A stretch of DNA of 8,391 nucleotides, taken from an uncultured Erysipelotrichaceae bacterium (GTDB lineage: Bacteria > Bacillota_I > Bacilli_A > RF39 > UBA660). The translations under genes and the position numbers were made by a program. Below are positions 6,144 through 8,391 of the stretch, piece after piece; position 1 is the first letter of the stretch, and the number at the start of each line of letters is the position of its first letter. The notes under the pieces are model-generated. The model saw nothing but the letters and a program-made list of their open reading frames with translations, searched no databases and had not been told where the DNA came from. The DNA lies in the NCBI GenBank assembly GCA_902766545.1, contig CACXEC010000037.1:1-8391 (forward strand), in the 5' to 3' direction.

Positions 6144-6980
6144 ATGAAAAATAAGTTTGAATTATGTTTGGAAAATATTAAGAAAAACAATATATTAATT
6201 TGCCCATATTGTAAACAAGGTTTGCAAATAGATAATCATTCGCTTAAATGCTACAATAATCATAATTTTAGTATATCTAAAAAAGGAGAAATATATTTAG
6301 TTAATTCTGCAAATTATAAACATAGTTCAATATACAATCGCGATCTATTTTTAAGCCGAAGAGAATTTATTAATAAAAATTATTATAACAATGTGTATTT
6401 AAATATTTCAAAGTATATTAACTCTTTAAATAAAAGTGAGATTACTATCCTTGATTTGGGTTCTGGAGAAGGAACTCATATGCATAAAATATGTGAAAAA
6501 TTAGATATTAAATATAATTTAATAAGTATAGATTATTCTAAAGATGCAATAAATTTAGTTACAGATTATTATTTGAATAATATATGTATAGTTGGAGACA
6601 TCAATAATTTGCCAATAGAAAATAACAGTATTGATGTTATTATAGATTTTTTATCTCCATATAATGGCGATGAAATTAGAAGAGTTCTAAAACAGGATGG
6701 AAAAATTATTAAAATTGTTCCAGGCAATAATTATTTAAAAGAATTAAGATATAAATTGGATTTGGAAGAATATAGGAAAAAAGAAGATGTAAAAAATAAT
6801 CTTTTAAAATATTTTAATATTATAAAAGAAATTGAGGTAACCGACATTTTTATTATAGAAAAATTAGATTTAGATCATTTGATAAAAATGTCACCTTTGC
6901 AAAATAATTTAAAAGATAAACAAATTAATATAGATAAAATAACAATTAATAATATTATCTATTACGGAGAGTGTAAATGA
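6144..6980 (+). CDS. RlmA-like SAM-dependent methyltransferase with N-terminal zinc ribbon
   Basis: A 278-residue protein close to the size of RlmA/TlrB enzymes (about 270-280). The N-terminal zinc ribbon has C20-x2-C23 and C36-x3-H40, followed by the family-type FSISKKGEIYLV (42-53). The Rossmann fold follows: SAM motif I DLGSGEG (104-110), acidic SAM ribose ligand D130 (SIDYSK), GDINNLP (151-157), and an MSP (249-251) resembling the MTP motif near the C-terminus. RlmA relatives methylate N1 of G745/G748 in 23S rRNA helix 35, and TlrB gives tylosin resistance. Here the substrate could be rRNA (housekeeping or self-protection) or, less likely, the peptide product. An upstream TTG at 6096 would extend the frame but lies in the -35 box, so ATG 6144 is chosen, with a weak GGTG site before it. 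Its TGA overlaps the ATG at 6977. Very AT-rich. Confidence 0.82.
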   Translation: MKNKFELCLENIKKNNILICPYCKQGLQIDNHSLKCYNNHNFSISKKGEIYLVNSANYKHSSIYNRDLFLSRREFINKNYYNNVYLNISKYINSLNKSEITILDLGSGEGTHMHKICEKLDIKYNLISIDYSKDAINLVTDYYLNNICIVGDINNLPIENNSIDVIIDFLSPYNGDEIRRVLKQDGKIIKIVPGNNYLKELRYKLDLEEYRKKEDVKNNLLKYFNIIKEIEVTDIFIIEKLDLDHLIKMSPLQNNLKDKQINIDKITINNIIYYGECK

Positions 6981-7050
6981 TAAAAAAAGTAAATATGCAA
7001 AAAATATAAAAATAGATAAAAATGTTTATGCTGTTTTTAACAACTTAATT
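6977..7050 (+). other. Probable true 5' end of the rSAM gene, separated by an A7-tract frameshift
   Basis: The rSAM frame is open from 6943 to 7051 with no ATG, GTG or TTG. Its translation just before Met 7051 (KIDKNVYAVFNNLI) looks like real rSAM N-terminal sequence. An ATG at 6977 overlaps the methyltransferase stop (ATGA) and has GGAG (6966-6969) 7 bases before it. It is in another frame and stops after 10 codons. One extra A in the A7 run at 6982-6988 would join the two and give MIKKSKYAKN..., a protein of 446 residues. A base-calling error, phase variation, or -1 slippage on the A7 tract would each explain this. Confidence 0.65.
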
Positions 7051-8316
7051 ATGAAGCCAATTTTTCTTGATAAAAATATATATGAAAATTTTAAAAAGAA
7101 TTTATTTAATAAATTTAATAATGAAGAATTAAATGTATTTTATAATAATGGGTTAATAGTAAACAGTAATGAAACCGATAAAAAGGCTTTAAAAACATTA
7201 AGAAAAGCTGTTGATGATGATAAATCAAAAAATAGAATTACTTTAATGTATATTATCCCAAATAATAATTGTAACTTGATGTGTAAATATTGTTTTATTG
7301 GCAAATTAAACAATGATCGCCCAATAAAAATGACAGAGGAAACATTAATTAATGCAATTGATAAATTCTATAAACATTTAAACGATATTAATTATAATGA
7401 TGGAAGAATTATGTTTTATGGTGGAGAACCATTAATAAGCTTTGATTTAATAAAGAAATGTATATATCATATTAATGAAAATAAATATACAAATATTACG
7501 GTTGGATTAGTTACAAATGCTACTTTATTAACAGAAGAAATGGCCAATTTTTTTAAAAAATATAATATTAGTATTGGAGTTTCTTTAGATGGCCCTAAAA
7601 ATGTGACTGATAAAAATAGAATTTTTTATAGTGATAATCTTAGTGTATATGATTTGGTTTTTGAAAAAATTAAGATGCTTAAGAAAAAAGAAGTTAATTT
7701 TAACTTATCTATAACAATTGCCAATGACTTATTGGATTATCAAGATGAATTTATAGAGTGGTTAAAAGAACTTGATGTAAAAAATATTGCATATAATATA
7801 TTGCACTATACAGAACCTACTGATGAATGGAAAACTTATTATAGAAGAGCAACAAAGTTCTTAATAAAATCTAATAATGAATTGTTTAGTCTAGGTTTTA
7901 ATGATGATAGGATTAATCGCAAATATACATCCTTTTATAATAATGAATTTAAATTTCAAGATTGCGGAGCAAAGGGTGCTAATCAAATATGTATCTCTCC
8001 TGATGGTAATATAGATATTTGCCATGCAATATGGAATAGCAGTCAAAAAGAAATTGGCAATATAAATGATATAGATTTTTGTGATATATTTAAAAGTGAA
8101 GATTATAAAAAATGGCAGGATAATATTACTTTAAATTACACAAAATGTCTAAATTGTAACGCTTTATTTATATGTGGTGGAGGTTGTTCTTATCAAAGCA
8201 AATCACTTTTTGGCTCAGAATTTGAAATTGATAAACCTTTTTGCATTCATAGTAAAATGATGCTTAAATATATATTAACTGAAATGTATCTTGAATCTTT
8301 TCATGATAAAAATTGA
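7051..8316 (+). CDS. Radical SAM/SPASM enzyme, probable peptide maturase
   Basis: A 421-residue enzyme counted from the first in-frame ATG; probably about 25 residues longer at the N-terminus. The radical SAM core holds C74-x3-C78-x2-C81 (CNLMCKYC) for the SAM-binding 4Fe-4S cluster, GGEP (124-127), and SLDGP (178-182). The SPASM domain (about 300-400) has C305, C314, C324, then C366-x2-C369-x5-C375-GGG-C379 and C398, enough ligands for auxiliary Fe-S clusters. SPASM enzymes of this shape modify ribosomal peptides (thioether or C-C crosslinks) or act as sulfatase maturases. The adjacent Cys-rich peptide favours the first. No ribosome binding site precedes ATG 7051, supporting an upstream start. 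It probably shares a transcript with the methyltransferase gene. It is extremely AT-rich and Asn/Lys/Ile-rich. No exporter, protease or PqqD-like (RRE) gene is seen in the window. Confidence 0.87.
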   Translation: MKPIFLDKNIYENFKKNLFNKFNNEELNVFYNNGLIVNSNETDKKALKTLRKAVDDDKSKNRITLMYIIPNNNCNLMCKYCFIGKLNNDRPIKMTEETLINAIDKFYKHLNDINYNDGRIMFYGGEPLISFDLIKKCIYHINENKYTNITVGLVTNATLLTEEMANFFKKYNISIGVSLDGPKNVTDKNRIFYSDNLSVYDLVFEKIKMLKKKEVNFNLSITIANDLLDYQDEFIEWLKELDVKNIAYNILHYTEPTDEWKTYYRRATKFLIKSNNELFSLGFNDDRINRKYTSFYNNEFKFQDCGAKGANQICISPDGNIDICHAIWNSSQKEIGNINDIDFCDIFKSEDYKKWQDNITLNYTKCLNCNALFICGGGCSYQSKSLFGSEFEIDKPFCIHSKMMLKYILTEMYLESFHDKN

Positions 8317-8350
8317 AACTCTTAGTGTCAATTAAGCTTGAGTTTTTATA
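8316..8350 (+). terminator. Weak intrinsic terminator after the rSAM gene
   Basis: AAACTC (8316-8321) can pair with GAGTTT (8340-8345), which continues into a T-run (GAGTTTTTATAA). The stem is short, with an 18-base interior that may pair partly (CTTA/TAAG). Placement just after the TGA supports the call; its strength is doubtful. Confidence 0.45.
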
Positions 8351-8355
8351 ATTCG

Positions 8356-8391
8356 ACAAATATTTACATTTGTTTACAATGCTTGACAAAA
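8356..8391. promoter_or_regulatory. Dyad and lone -35 box at the right edge
   Basis: ACAAAT (8356-8361), six bases, ATTTGT (8368-8373) is a perfect 6-base inverted repeat. It is followed by TTGACA at 8383-8388. A matching -10 would lie beyond the window. This suggests a promoter, perhaps with an operator, for a plus-strand gene to the right. It is only suggestive. Confidence 0.3.

Noticed and set aside
6977..7009. Independent 10-codon leader peptide (MIKKVNMQKI) as a real gene
   Set aside because: The well-placed ribosome binding site and the coding-like sequence in the rSAM frame immediately after are better explained as the displaced start of the rSAM gene.
1..8391. CRISPR arrays, tRNA or rRNA genes, insertion sequences
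   Set aside because: Reading both strands showed no regularly spaced repeats, no cloverleaf with TTCRA-type loop, no rRNA sequence and no transposase.

Overview
The window is strongly AT-rich DNA using standard stop codons (TAA, TAG and TGA all end clear genes). It has sigma-A-type promoters with extended -10 (TGn) elements, AGGAG-like ribosome binding sites, hairpin/U-run terminators and a T-box leader. Together these point to a low-GC Bacillota genome, plausibly a gut-associated Bacilli/Mollicutes-like or clostridial lineage. The lineage is inferred from style, not from a marker gene.

Left end (1-1240, minus strand): a T-box leader with a UAC (Tyr) triplet is followed by a RhuM-Fic protein gene and then the first 19 codons of tyrS, which runs off the window. 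The Fic gene sits between the tyrosine-type T-box and tyrS. The leader seems to lack the 5' half of Stem I. Middle (1246-5879, plus strand): three genes, each with its own plausible promoter. They encode an ABC-F ATPase, a PlsC-type acyltransferase, and a seven-TM hybrid-histidine-kinase-like protein that lacks the phosphoacceptor histidine. The last two end in hairpins that contain their stop codons.

Right end (5876-8345): the most interesting part. A 58-residue Cys/Gly/Asn/Ser-rich peptide is encoded on the minus strand at 5876-6052. It has its own near-consensus promoter and ribosome binding site. It diverges from an RlmA-like zinc-ribbon methyltransferase, and a radical SAM/SPASM enzyme of the peptide-maturase type follows. 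The -35 boxes of the two divergent promoters overlap. This looks like a compact RiPP locus of precursor, rSAM maturase and methyltransferase. Any exporter or protease would lie beyond the right edge or elsewhere. The rSAM reading frame is open well upstream of its first ATG and encodes typical rSAM N-terminal sequence. It appears separated from a well-placed ATG at 6977 by one missing base in an A7 tract at 6982-6988.

The methyltransferase and rSAM genes are visibly more AT-rich, and their proteins richer in Asn, Lys and Ile, than the ABC-F gene. This fits an acquired island but does not prove it.
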